64,000 nt of DNA from Varroa destructor (GCF_002443255.2 NW_019211454.1:26791344-26855343), one strand, 5' to 3'; positions 39,105 through 51,473 are shown, counted from the stretch's first letter. Made by a program: numbers and translations. Notes: a model not told the origin generated them from the sequence alone.

Positions 39105-39341
39105 CTATCGGCAAAAATAGGCACAGAAGATACGCTGCGTCCGGTGAACATCATTTTCGGTGAAAATTAAGCTACTTTGGTTTATCATCCTGCGACAGCC
39201 TTTTTGGTAGACGACGGTTGCGGAGGAAGCAGATTTGCCATTCGGCATTATAGACACTCCGACAGTACAGCCCGACGTACTGTTAGTTTGGTTCGCCGAG
39301 AAGCCTGCCAAATCTGAATCTGAAAATCCCACTTCCGAAAT
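39105..39341 (-). CDS. Candidate cysteine-bearing terminal exon, faint Ly6-like pattern
   Basis: On the minus strand an excellent acceptor (CTCCTTTGCTTCCTTGTTTGCACAG) ends at 39342. The 78 codons after it are open to a TAG. The frame begins ISEVGFSDSDLAG, has NQT and NST sequons, then GCTVGVSIMPNGK, VVYQKGCRRM and IFCAYFCR. The spacing of Cys around VYQKGC and the closing CxxxC recall the second half of Ly6/uPAR three-finger domains. The stop falls where the family's final D-x-C-N would be, and that CN is missing. No upstream exon with the first cysteines was found. If related to Ly6 it is truncated or decayed. The family link is inference. Confidence 0.25.
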   Translation of the reverse strand: MSEVGFSDSDLAGFSANQTNSTSGCTVGVSIMPNGKSASSATVVYQKGCRRMINQSSLIFTENDVHRTQRIFCAYFCR

Positions 39342-39856
39342 CTGTGCAAACAAGGAAGCAAAGGAGCTAGCCAAAAAGCGTGACGTTACTGTATTTGACT
39401 GGTCAATCTAGCTTTAATTTTTTTCTATTCCAATATGTGAAACCACGAATATTCATATAATCGTGACATGTTGATAATTAACGCTCGAGTAGGGAGCCAG
39501 CCATAATTTCGTTATTGAATAAAGAGAATTTCTCATTCTATACGTGCCTACCCGTTTAAAATCGTGAGCGCTAATTCCGATAGTACGCATGATACGGTAA
39601 TTATACTTGAATCGTAGTGAGCGATTCTACACGACGACAGGATAAGGAAACATCGTTGATGCTCTACCTTACTACAGCAGCTGCTGCATACGACTGAATA
39701 TAGCAAGAGAAAGGTCATTGTTCGCTTATATTGCCCCGTTTAATTAGAAGTTTTTCTTTTATATACATATAAGCCCGACCAGATGGGTTGAGACGCACAG
39801 TTGATTGTTGTGTACATAGGATATGGTTAGGCCAAGCGTCAATGCCTTCATTACAT

Positions 39857-40140
39857 TCAGCTTTCTTTTTTCCCAGGAGGGCTGTTGGGGCCTTTCTTGT
39901 TGTTAACGTCATGGTCGTAGTCGTCATTCCTCCAACGATTGTTATTTCCAATAACAGCAATGAGGATGGTGAATAGTACTACGACAACTACCAGCACCGC
40001 TGCTGTTGTTGTCGTCGACGCTTCTCCGATGAGTGTCAAGTTGGTAGGCGGAAGAGGTTCTTGGTATAGCAGGAGGCGTTGACGCTGGAGGACACTATTA
40101 TACAGCGGCGGTAAACACCTGGCGGCGTGCTTATAGCTGC
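39857..40140 (-). CDS. Candidate single-pass membrane segment, possible exon
   Basis: The minus-strand frame, open from about 40129 down to the TGA at 39857, encodes a Thr/Ala stretch, a hydrophobic helix AVLVVVVVLFTILIAVIG, then NNNRWRNDDYD and a Lys/Pro-rich end (GPNSPPGKKES). The layout resembles an extracellular stalk, one membrane helix and a cytoplasmic tail. A good acceptor (CTTTTGTTTTATCTGTGTAG) lies just upstream near 40155-40175, but the frame in which it splices closes before the helix unless shifted. The region is rich in GTN/ACN trinucleotides, so the helix may be a simple-repeat artefact. Confidence 0.2.
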
Positions 40141-40356
40141 ATCAGTACCCACTACACAGATAAAACAAAAGCGCAATGCAGGGACATGGCGCAACTGCTA
40201 CTGCTACGGCCGTCATGCGAAGGAGAGGCTTCGTCCGTCAGGACTTCCCCTTCCTCGGCTGCTGCCGACTGCCGATGCGGCGAACGGAAAGCAACGTCAT
40301 CGACCTGGCCATCTACTGTTTCTTTCTCTCCACTTTGCCCGTGGCTTTCCCGTAGG

Positions 40357-40380
40357 CTGCCTGCCTGCCTGCCTGCCTGT
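40357..40380. repeat. (CTGC)n short tandem repeat
   Basis: Five or so CTGC/GCCT units in a GC-rich stretch. Confidence 0.8.
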
Positions 40381-40399
40381 AAAAGACAGCTGACCACGC

Positions 40400-43300
40400 A
40401 ACCAATGCAATCGAGACTATTCTCTTACTTACGGTTGCTAGAGGCCTGAGAAATAGGTGCAAGCCACACTCACGACCCATGGCAGCCTCTTTTTTTTTCT
40501 TTAACCGAAATCACCTCCCGACTCTACAGCAACCTCTACAGCACTGTATACATTCACACTCCGCTGTGATGTACGGGTATTGTAGTACACCCACTGTGCA
40601 TACTTATATATATTTATATTTATTGAGATACACACTCGTTGACGGAATAGAAGGTTGCATCCTACCGTTTTACTTTATGCGCCTGTTAGGGGAAAGCATA
40701 GTGGTATTTCTGCTTCTACTTCTTAGCACAAAGCTTTTGTGCCTATTTCATGTGACCAATCCAACCTCTCAATAGTGACCATCTTGCTCGTCGCCCACAC
40801 GGAGGCCAACATTACAGTCTTGTTCTTTGCTATTTGCACATTTTTCTGTGAAAGACTTTCCTATTTCTTAAAATAGGGCATTAAAACATATGGAGCTCGT
40901 CCTGCATATGAGACAGAACCCCCTATGGCTTGGACCGGAATAGTCTTTAGTAGAATGTTATAAATGCTGATGCCTTTACACGGCTAGGATGAAATGTATG
41001 ACAAGAGAATAAGAGTGACGGGTAAATGACTAAAGGCGTAGCTGACGCGTCAAGTCAAATCATATGTCAGGCTACTAGTCAACCAAATGATGTACGACAG
41101 ATGCGCGTTTCAAATCAGCTCGAATGATTTAAATATATCAAACTTGCGAAACGTTGGGGCATATGAAAAAAACAAGCCAATCCAGTCATTGATTACGAAA
41201 CGCAATTAATGTTGCGAAGGTTAAGAAATTCATGAAACAGATATAAGGCCGGGGCCTGCGTTAAATGACTATAGCACTCCGTGTCACACCGACGGTAATA
41301 TCAAGCGGTTCTTTCAAATGCATCGAAAATGTGTCTCATGGGTCTGATAAAAATTTGTTCTTTTCTTTGAGATTTCCAAATTAGGGTAGCGGCTTAGAGA
41401 TTCGGGCCGTAGCTGCCCAGAGTGGGCTCGCTCATCAGCGGTTACATTTTCCTTAGCAAACGCCAAAGCGAGCTTGATTGCCCAAATTTATAATTCTGCA
41501 CTACGCTAGCCTGTTTTTGTCATCTTGGGTGAGGCCGGCTAAAAAATCTATTTTATATTCTAAGATTCCAGAGGCGTCAGATCTCAATGCAAAGCGTGCG
41601 ACTGACTGACCCGTCCCGACAAAATCCCTTCACGGTGCAAAAACGACTTTTCTGATAGTTATCGCTTGGCAAATCACTTTTGACGTTTCAGCCGACTCTG
41701 CGCCGGTACCTTAAGTGCTATACAAAATTCGTGTAGCAGTAATAGATCAAAAACTAGTTTCTATATTTTATTATTGTATATATGGGATTTTCTAGCTTTA
41801 ACCCGGCCAATTGTTCCACAAAGAAGAAGCCACACACAATTAAATTAATAATTGTCTTTAGTGAACCAATGATTGCAATGTCAGGAATCTCTTTGCCCCC
41901 TCTATCAATTTGCAGTGTCATTTTGATGGTTTCATAAGTCGAACTTGAAACCTGAAAATAACAAAAAAAAAACCGCTGCTCATTCTAACAGTGTAGGAAT
42001 TTCGAGACAGCTTAAAACTGCCTACTTTAACCTAGCAGAGTACGTCACTCATCAGTAAATGCCTAAAAATCAATACGTACCAAATACCGCTAACGGATTT
42101 TAACGCGAACGCCAATAGATGACACAGCATCTTCTGCGAAATACGATCTTAAAGATGTCCCTGTATAAAGCAGATTCGGGACACATATTGTAGGATATAT
42201 CGCTTTGTAGATTAAACGCCTATATGAAGGCCTAAGGCTTTTGCAAAAAAATAAAACCAAACAAGTACTGTAAACAAGGAAAAAACAACGGTTTGTGTAG
42301 CAAAGCCCGTGGACAACATTTTTGCAATAGGGCGTAAACGGGTTCAAATTTGGCCAGGCAACCGACTTATTCCTGTGCTTTCTAGCTGAAAAAAGTTCTA
42401 CTGTATAACAGCCCGTATTGATTTATATGTCATTATGACTCAAAAAGGTACTCCCGCAAAAGGGCATTAAACTGTTGTCTAATCTTTACTGAAACCCATA
42501 TTTGGCATTTAATAACTAAGAAAACCGAAAAACGTGAACTGCTATTAGATACCGCATGAAGAATACAACAGGATAGAAAATGGAAGAAATGAAGAGTCTT
42601 CGTGATGAGGTCGTGAAATCTAAAATCACTCTACTGCCGACTTCGATAATAAGAGTAAAATAATAGATTTATTGAGCTGCTTAACGATTATTCAAGAACA
42701 AGAGATTCCATATTTTGTTGTAAACGGGTAAGATTCACAAATTAAATATTCTCTACGGGTACATAGACCAATGCAAATGGTTTTACGTACTAGAAGCCTG
42801 CACATCTCTAAAACAGTCCCGAGTCATAAAAGTAATGTCATTTTATTTCTATGCGACTCTTACGGGAGCGTGCAATAGGAGATACGATGACCCTAGAAAA
42901 TATCTCTAACCTGGTAGGACATCACAAGCTCTGTCCACGAAGGAAATAGCGGAGCCGCACCCAAGGTGAATCCTGATAAGAGGAGTACAACCCTCCGCCT
43001 AACCAAAATGTTCAGAGTTCGAAATCGAAACTTCAGAGACTAGTCGAACCACTTTAAGCGTTTACAAAATAGAAAAGTCTCCATTGGTATGGAGGGAAAC
43101 GTCCGAATTCTACTACGACTCGAACCATATGGTAAGTCTGTATCCTGAAAATGACGTTTTTGCACTTCTTTTTTTGGTGTTAAACGCGCCGGAAAATCTC
43201 TAAAGATATTTTAAAATAAAACAATGTACCCATTGATATTTAGTATAATTTTGAAATAATAAGTTTGGGCATGTGCAGTTCCGAATATTAAAAAAAAACA

Positions 43301-46300
43301 GCCGTCATATTGATGACTCTTTTTCTGATAATTAATTTGATCTCTTAATGATCGTAAAGATAATGTTTGCCAGCGAACTGGATAAACAGTGAGAACTACT
43401 GGCTTGCAGTCAAAAAATGACCACGTTATTTGTTATAAACAGAAGTGTTAGTATATATTTTCCAAATGCAGTACTGGATGGTCAACAATCTAACTTAAAG
43501 CATGCGGTTCAGATGTGACTAGTGTGAGATATAACGGGGCATTTCAATTCTGAATGATCTGATAGATGCAGTGACAACGCGGTTAGCCACCATATTTTGC
43601 CGCAGGCTTTATGGGCATACGTGATCTAAAGCGTTCACAGAGTAAAGTTTGCGTTGGGCCGGGTTGGCCATCACTAGATCCTCGGTAACTGTGTCACCGT
43701 TTTGATACGATTTGTTGCTAATTGGCTTCATATCAAGGTAAGTCTTCGACTAGAAAGATATCATGTTAAAGTCACCGTCTCATTTGAAATAGAGCACTTG
43801 GATACTGGCAAAAGAAGCTATGAATGAATTTACTCGAAAAGCTTTTTCCAGCATTTGAATAAACGATAATTAAATAAATTCAAATGAATCCATCTTTGTA
43901 AATCTAAAGAGAAATTCTCACGAAGTGAAGTGAAATTTAAGAAAATGAAGACAATGTTTTATCTGTGCGAATACAATCAAATTAAAAGCTTAATCTATTA
44001 TACGGTAGAGCTTCTAGCCTCGAACTTAACATGGTCAATAATTGGACCGAATGAGTATATAAAATACTTGTAAATTTAAAGTGCCTAAGTATAGTAGCAT
44101 CTGGGGCTGACTATGACGGCTGACGACGCGCGTGATAACTTTTTTACCCAACTCGATGAATAAACGCTCCAAGAATTTGAGGAAAGAGACGATTTAAGAA
44201 GAGATAACCGTATTGAGAGCTATCGCAAATTGTTCTTCCAGCTTACCCTTATTCCACCATTTTGAAGAGAGCATACTTGTATGTGTATAAACCAGTGTAA
44301 ATGTTAATGTACTTGCAAGTACGGAAATACGTTCATTTAAGGCACAACTATTTTATACATAAATATAACTTTACGGTAACCAAACAAAGCGCCTGAATAT
44401 CGAATCTAGGAAGATTTTGAGTCGAAAAAATGCGCTTAAAGGCTAGGTCCATTCCCATCTCTCTATTGGGCCTTAATGTCAAGGAAATCTATGTGAGGAT
44501 GGATTTCATTAGACAAACTTAACTTGGCCGTCCGCGGAAGCCTGATGGAACACTCTAAGCAGGAGTTTGGGCGAATAAATCTCTGTTTCCGTTGCAATTC
44601 ATCTTCACTCCACATTTTCCGCGGCATTTCCGTTTGTCCTGGTGGCTGTCTCCTCTCGCTGTCCAGCTAGAAGGTCAAATCAAAAATCCACTATCTACTT
44701 GACTCTCTTGGGATAGGACAGATGTCATAGAATCAATAGTGCAGTCTACGCAAGAGTGGTGAAAGGTGACGCTGTATTAATTCTCTTATATATCAGAAAA
44801 ACAGGGTAGCTAAGGCCTAGAAAAGGAGCAAGTAGTAGACCGTGTCTTGTATTTCGCGACGAAGTCCACTGCATCTTTCACTGTCTTGCTCTTGTAACAG
44901 TGCTCACGGTATCAAAGTACGGCAAAGTTCTAAATCAGAAGAAACCTGTATAGTCCTTTTTCCAGGAGATGACTTTACAAGCGCTTCTTTCAATCTGGCA
45001 CTCCGTCCATTAGCTATTAAAGAATGCGTAGCCATATTATTTCAACAAAGATATGTATCTTCAGGCAGAACATTTAGTTTCTGAATTAAGCATGGGGTGC
45101 CTTTTTCAAATTACCGGCGATGTTGATAATATACTGAACCGTAAGGAAATCGTGAAATCTTACAGGGCGTATGATGATATGCATGTTCATTTTTGAATTA
45201 TGTATTCTAAAAAAATATAAATATAGTAAGGAACTCGCTGGTTTTGATTTACAAAGAATATACAAATTTCCTTTTTTTTTTTTTCTAATTAAAGAAAAGT
45301 GAAAAACCATTTTCATGGTGAAAACACCCTGGCATTATTTCGACAGCACGCAAAACTGTACAACTGTAGGGGAAACCTACATATTTTATACGAGTATAAT
45401 ATTTCTGGGAGGTAGGAAATGACCAACTCAAAATGGCGATAAGGAATATTTTCCGCTTATAAACTTTTCAGTGATACTGCAACTACCCCAATGTCTGACT
45501 CGATGATCGAACAAGAAGGACCGATCTTTCTTTAAAAATCTCCTAGCAGGCCAATTAGGAGTCCTTACGTCAACCAAAGAACGATCATTTATAGAATGGG
45601 ATAAAGCGCGCTTCTTCAGCTATACACGATATATCGCTAAAAAGATCGGCACTGCTGTGCCAAAGCCAGAAACTTTTAACTACGAACTTACACCATAGCC
45701 ATAAAATCATAATAGATTGGAGAAGTTTTTTCCAAAGATTATCAGCGCAAGTTTTAATAAAGCGGCTTAAGAACAAAGTATTTTTCTGTGGCTATCAGGT
45801 CAAGTACGGGGTTATTGGTAAACGTTAAACATCCGGTAATTAATTTCATGCGGCAAGCTACCCTATATTAGTTAATAAAAAGGAGTTAACGAAAAGTATC
45901 AAATTTTGTTGTTTTAGTTACCTCATTGCATATTTATTCTCATCCTTTGTATTTAGCCTTTATTTCATAGAGTTATTTATTTTGACCATGTATCTAACGC
46001 ACGACATGTGTGTGTGCCCTTCTATGGTCCAATATAGCTCAGGATTACTTCCGATACCACCGGCTCTCTAGAGTGTGGTACCACGTAGACACAATCCATA
46101 AGGTCTAGGTCGAGAGCTAGATGCGTGCTAGCCTAGTCCAACTAACTTGTACGACAATCTAATTCTGCAATTTGCATCTTTTTATTCGCAGTCTGCTGGT
46201 CCTGAAATGACCACATAATAGTACATGCGGCAGAACCTATTTAGTAATGAACAACGATGTCACAAAACGACTAACGGCTGAGCTTCCTATCTATTCATTT

Positions 46301-46449
46301 GCGTCCGACCTAGGTTCTTTCATGTGAACGACAACCTAGCCAGCTCTGGTTAGAGAGAAAGAACTATCCTACTACCTTCGAGTAGTTCTTGTGCGCGCTA
46401 CGGATGGATCATGTCGTCCGTGTCCGACAAAGTAGTGAAAAGAAAAAAA
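40400..46449. other. Noncoding stretch
   Basis: No gene recognised. Two donor-like sites (43132 and 43738, both GTAAGT) each follow a short open frame but lack good acceptors. A minus-strand frame at 42090-42347 has a faint RT-like IYKAI/LLY segment, not enough to call. Confidence 0.4.
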
Positions 46450-46504
46450 AACCCTCCAACCCGAACGAGCTAGGCAAACCGGAGGGTTGAGAGGAACTCC
46501 GGTT
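46450..46504. repeat. Two mutually exclusive hairpins sharing one segment
   Basis: AACCCTCC (46450-46457) pairs with GGAGGGTT (46481-46488). AACCGGAG (46477-46484) pairs with CTCCGGTT (46497-46504). The segment 46481-46484 is used by both, so only one hairpin can form at a time. Confidence 0.6.
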
Positions 46505-48479
46505 AAGCGCGCTACAAACATATGTCCTTAATTCGTCCATGGGCAGAAGAAGTCTAGTGGGTATGTATATGTATGGTAGTGGCGCGGCACAAGGAGGAAG
46601 GGTGTAGGCATCTAAAGTTTGGATACATTCGTCTTAAGCACATACACTGTACTATACTTCCTGCTATGCTATTCTGTTTCCTTGGCTCATAGTGGTGAGT
46701 CAAGAAAACAGCAAATGGGAACACCGCACGGTCATCCCACCCAAGTGGCATTGGCCGGAATTTAACCGGTATGGAATAGATAAAGACATACATGAACAGA
46801 GATTGTACGTATTTATATTGTTGGCGTATATAACGCTGTCCATTCAGTGTAAATGCTTAATAAAAAGTGTCCTCTCCCGGGCTCCATTCTAGTGTCTACT
46901 GCGTTGATCATCCACCAAAGCAGATACTACCACACAACGATACAGAAGCAGCGTCTTTATGTACCTTACCCTATAGTAGTTCTTTAGCTGTTTACCGCTT
47001 TGAAAGCGAACATTGCTATGGGCGTTTATGTTAGCAGTTAGTGGATTTCTCATGATGTAAAACGTTTTCACTATTTTCCAACAATTACTCACATTATTAT
47101 TTACTGCCATGTCTTTATTCGAAAGTGCTGTCTGCAAACATTAAATTAATCTGTTTTTTTGCAAACTGCAAAAAACTCAGGGTATCACTATTTCAAATAA
47201 TAGTTACTCAATAATAATAATTACTTGTGCAAATTCGTAAAGGTATCATTAAGTTCACTACATATCTACTTCTGCCTCTCGCGTTCAGCATCTCGGCATG
47301 AAGACAGACTACTTAGTAAAGTTAAACTACGTTTCGGTTGCCAATAGTAAAAAACAATCAAAAGAAATGGTTTGTCTCATCCTTTACCGTATATTTTGTT
47401 TTACTTACGTGCTCAATTTTCAACCAAACACTACTATTTTTATATTTTGTTTTACGAAAAATAAACGTTTATAAGCTGGGTCAGTCAAGGCATAGGAACT
47501 TAGCAATAATAATAACATTGTGTAATTGAACTGATTTATTAGCTATTAAACAACTTAGGCCAGTTTATTGGCAGTATGTTAGTATAATTTGTTGCATGCG
47601 ATTTATGCTCCTTTTCAGCTTTTTCGGCGGAATAACTTCATTCTTGGGAAAGGATAATAGGAACTATGGGCGCCAAGTAAGACTCTGTAGGCGGAGTTTG
47701 ACGCCCCTGTTTGAGCGTCCTCTTCTACACAAAGGACGTGGCAGGCTATGTTAGCGATCAAGGTCGATTTATGTGTTCTAAGTAAAACAGATACTAGCCT
47801 AAAGGCCTGCCATTGATACAGATTTGTGAAGTGCACTTAGGAATAATTTCGAAAGATAAATCAAAACATCTACCCGAAGTATATAAACGGCTTGAATCAT
47901 TAAGGGTCTGGCGCGTGTGTAGTTGCATACATACTCGACGAATTTCTGTTCCTCACCTCGTGTCTAAAAAGTTGTGTTTGTTGTTACTGATAAAATAAAG
48001 TGTGTGGAACGAATCGGTGCAACGCTTAGCGAGCTTTTTGCGTTAACGGGCATTCATTCTCAGTACCAAAATGAGAGCAGCTTTCTTTTTAAATGAAAAA
48101 GTAAGCCTGCCATAACCAGTGGAGGTAAAAAAAACATACGTTCCAGTTGTAAGCCAAGGTCAGCTTAAGTTTTCACGCCATACAGAAATTACAAACAACT
48201 GTGGTTGCCTGAATTTGGCGATTTACAAGTTAAGACAAACCAGATTTGTGCATATTGAGCTGTCGCGAAGGCGAATTGTCAATAAATCTAAAATGTTTCA
48301 GCAGCATAAACAATGATCCTACTAGCAGTAGCATTGCGTTGCAATTTTCAGAAAAAAAAACAGTAATTATATAAAATAAAAAATACTAATTGAAAACATA
48401 ATATTATCGAAGTCTGTCTATGACAAAGTTCGTGGACAACTCTCGACGAGAATATTTTTAGCCTCTTAATCCAAGCCTT
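46505..48479. other. Noncoding stretch
   Basis: No gene recognised. Confidence 0.4.
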
Positions 48480-49340
48480 TTTTATGCCATTATCGTCTCT
48501 TCGAGGACGTTGATGAATTATGATATATTATCGGATTTTCGTGGCTTACTGTATGTGTGACGCTTACTTTTGGGTATAGTTTAGATATAAACTGAACAGA
48601 TAGATTAGTTTTATTAACGTCGCATCTGAAGATGGCTTTATGAATAAACTGATTCTGAGTTCACTTATCAGTATCAATGTGCTTCTTAATATAAGGTTCG
48701 TAAACTTTGGAACAATATAGGGATTTGCTAATAACGAAACCTCTGTAAAGATTCATGTAAAATGTAGGATTTTTCATTTTTTTAAAAGTAAGGCCAATAG
48801 TAATTAACGCTGAAACAGTTTTCTGGGTAACTGGGAGGTCGGAATCATGTGACAGCGTCATTGTAATTTCTATATGTTTGAACAAAGTCACTGCCTGTAC
48901 AGAAATGGTCACATCTTCTAAAGCGTATTTATCCATTGTCAAAGAACTGCTGTAAATTCGGACATATCGCTGCTTTATTCAAGGGTATTGCAATTTGTAA
49001 AGAGCAGCGGTTCCATCTTACGGCTAAAAATCAATCTTCGGTACTTAGGTCTTTGGTCATGAAATTAGCAGAAGCATAGCTTTTAATGAATTTTTGGTTT
49101 CATAAGTGTCTTGATCTTATATTCAAAAAGTGGTTTTCGGGATTTACTATTTTGTTCAAATTAGGTTAAGGTCTAAGGTTTCACCAGATTTTGCAGTTGA
49201 AGCATTCGTCTTACGCTGTAGGACTTTAACCTACTGAACCCTGGGCCCTGTATTCAGATTTGGTCAAGTGCACCTGTACTTTGCTGCTGAAAGAGAGAGG
49301 TAATAAATGACTAACACCATTCGTATCTTTGAAATACAAC
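48480..49340 (-). pseudogene. LINE reverse-transcriptase fragment (CR1/Jockey-like)
   Basis: Read on the minus strand in order: a VQVHLTKSEY segment then QGSV near 49247-49231, matching the RT SGVPQGSxLGP block. Next is WNRCSLQIAIPLNK near 49030-48960, matching the W..xxSLxLNxxKC block. An open stretch from 48942 to 48664 carries the region after palm motif E, with the signature FYMNLYRGFVISKSLYCSKV then YEPYIKKHID, very like LYRxLVRSxLEYCSxVWxPYxKKHID. The relic ends with QNQFIHKAIFRCD and a KRR near 48495 (the Q-x-x-F and SLExRR parts of the thumb). One stop follows HIDTDK and others lie upstream. The FADD catalytic box should lie near 49100 but is not recognisable. No endonuclease, poly-A tail or 5' end was found. 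It is a truncated, inactive copy. Confidence 0.7.
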
Positions 49341-50442
49341 CCGACAGTAAACAACACTAGTGAAGTAAAAAAGATTCCTGAACTTTTTTCATGGAGGTAA
49401 GCGACATTAATTTGTACGAATCAGCAGAGGCATCGTTTTTTTTTTTAATAATAAGATCCCTAAACATAATTCATATTAAAGTGTTTATTTAGCTGTGCTG
49501 GTTTTTCAAGGAAAAAATTTTCAGTCTTTTGTACATTTATATTTCTCATAACGGGCAGAAGAAAACGTTGTTCCGTCGACTGTTGAAACCGTGTGGTTTT
49601 ATTTAGAAAGAAAAGCAGTATTACCACACTACCTATTTCTAAATCATCAGGATATGCGAAACGCGCTCCATATTTCAGTAGACCTTAGTTAATGCCTTGT
49701 AGATACACTAATACAAAAGAAAAAAATTCGGTTTTTTTTAGGAACTGCGGAGAGTGCCGCGAAAAATCGGCATATGTCCTGATATATTTCCAAGCAGCAA
49801 GAGGTACTCGTCAAATAAACCTGGAAGCACATCGGGGATATTGTACCATTATCAAATAGCCTTCTTTACAAGGAAAATCAATAATTCTTGCAGTTCATAT
49901 TGAGTCGCCTAATATAATGTTAATAATATAATAATAGTTTTTCTTTCAACTGAAGAAACTCGGCGAAAGTAAGAGCAAAGCAAAAAAGACACTACCTTTT
50001 CAAGAGCGTAATTGAAATTCAGTATTATAAAAGAATATACAATTCTAAAACAAACAACGACTAAATAGGTTGATATGACGGCTTACATGATTCTAATGCA
50101 AGAAAAAAAAATGCCCCTACAAAGGATATGCGGCGACAAGTAGACTAGTTTTTGTTGTCCGAAATAAGAATAAGAAGGATATTCAAACACGGCAAGGATT
50201 TGCCGTTACTTAAAGGACCATTATTCTAGGGAGAAACAGAGAATCAAATTTAAGGTCTGGTCAACAGCCGAAGCCTTTTCAAAGCTTCCAACAGCCTTCG
50301 CGACAAAACACTGGACATGGCTAGATCAGAATTAATTTTCAATTATTCAACACTGGTTCTGCGACTGACCCTAAAGGGTGTTCGGGATCGAGTGATACAT
50401 ATTATGATTGGCAGCTTGGGGTAATGTACATGGGTTTATTCA

Positions 50443-50447
<5 letters not shown>
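49341..50447. other. Noncoding stretch
   Basis: It may contain further unrecognisable upstream parts of the LINE. No motif could be placed. Confidence 0.35.

Positions 50448-50484
<37 letters not shown>
50448..50484. repeat. (TA)n microsatellite
   Basis: Pure alternating TA for 37 bases. Confidence 0.95.
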
Positions 50485-50490
<6 letters not shown>

Positions 50491-50535
50491 ACGATAAAAG
50501 AGCTAGTTCCTTCCAGAAGAAAGTCGCAAACTCAC

Positions 50536-50663
50536 CTCGGTGAAAGTGCGAAGTATATTTTCGGAATGTCAAAGAGAATCAGCTCTTGTGCAATGTGTTC
50601 ACACCAGATGACCTCCCCACAAAGGTGTAACTTGTCTAGTTGGCGGAAATCAGCGGCCAACAT
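50536..50663 (-). CDS. Candidate coding exon with strong donor, unknown protein
   Basis: On the minus strand an ATG at 50663-50661 (A at -3) opens 42 codons (MLAADFRQLDKLHLCGEVIW, then a WCEHIAQELILF region and IPKIYFALSP), ending AG|GTGAGT, a near-consensus donor at 50535. The frame is also open upstream to 50723, so the ATG may be internal to a longer exon. Possible acceptors there are moderate (a CTAAACT branch-like site, then TGTGGAACAG). It ends in phase 2. A plus-strand frame over the same bases is also open. No homologue recognised. Confidence 0.25.
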
Positions 50664-51401
50664 TGTTGTTAGTCTTCCTGTTCCACAATTTTCATCAGAC
50701 ACAGCAGGAAATCCACAACCAGTTTAGGTTTGAAAAGGTTCGAATTGGCATAAAGGTATATTTCTGCTGGTTCCAGAACTATGATACAAAAACCAGCCCC
50801 TGTTTTCTAGACGACAGTGTCCTGTGCCAATTGAGTCCACATTCAAGCCGAGACAGTTGGTCTTTTTTAGGTTCATTGCACTTTTTCGCAAGTTTTAGGT
50901 CCCTTGAGGTTATTAGATTATTTTTGATTTTACTTTATGTTTATACTTTGTATACTGATACTTTATGTTTTGTTTCTTACGTATCCGAGTAAGATTTTTA
51001 GCGACTATGCGTGCACTGCATCTATCGTTTTACTCGTATTGGCTATCGTATTAAAACTGTTTGCAAATTTAAAGAAAGAATGAACCCATTTATATGAATT
51101 ATAACTGCTTCAGGCCGCTATTTCAAATGACGGATGAAACGCATGGTGGTTAGATTGAGCAAACGCTTTCGCGAGAGATCTCTTTATCAACACACGATGA
51201 AAAAATATCCACGTGCTTTCACTTACGTGCAGCTTATAATCAAGCTACCTCAGTCTAGCTCTAATTCATACTAAAACACCAGTGCGTTCAAAACTTTCAA
51301 CCATTCCCTTTCTTTTAGGTTGCTGTACTCTTAACATTGTCAGCTTACGTACCAAGACAAAAGTGACTCATCTTAGTTCTTTGTAAGGCTAGATTGCTTT
51401 T
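50664..51401. other. Noncoding stretch
   Basis: A plus-strand frame at 50663-50992 is open but unrecognised. Nothing else is seen. Confidence 0.35.
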
Positions 51402-51473
51402 GTCTTATAATAGCTTAGTGGATAACGTATCTGCCCGCTAATCTTAGGTCTAGATTCGAATCAGGACATAGAC
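51402..51473 (+). pseudogene. tRNA-like relic (tRNA pseudogene or SINE head)
   Basis: TAGCTTAGTGG at 51411-51421 fits the RNA polymerase III A box (TRGCNNAGYNGG). GATTCGAATC at 51453-51462 fits the B box, and 31 bases between them is normal for a tRNA. The ends GTCT (51402) and AGAC (51473) pair as the outer acceptor stem, giving a 72-base unit. The inner acceptor, anticodon and T stems are mismatched, so it would not fold as a working tRNA. A possible GCT anticodon lacks the invariant U33. A tRNA-derived SINE promoter is the alternative. No SINE body or poly-A tail was recognised downstream. Confidence 0.45.

Noticed and set aside
42090..42347. Minus-strand frame with IYKAI and LLY resembling the LINE RT thumb
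   Set aside because: The expected following tryptophan and the Q-x-x-x-L block are absent, so the match is too thin.
43044..43131. Open frame KVSIGMEGNVRILLRLEPYG before a GTAAGT donor
   Set aside because: The only possible acceptor has no pyrimidine tract, and the next donor-linked frame is in an incompatible phase.
43678..43737. Twenty hydrophobic codons (starting ILGNCVTVLI) before a perfect AAG|GTAAGT donor, GPCR TM1-like
   Set aside because: Sixty bases only, bounded by an in-frame stop and a weak acceptor. No other GPCR helix was found nearby.
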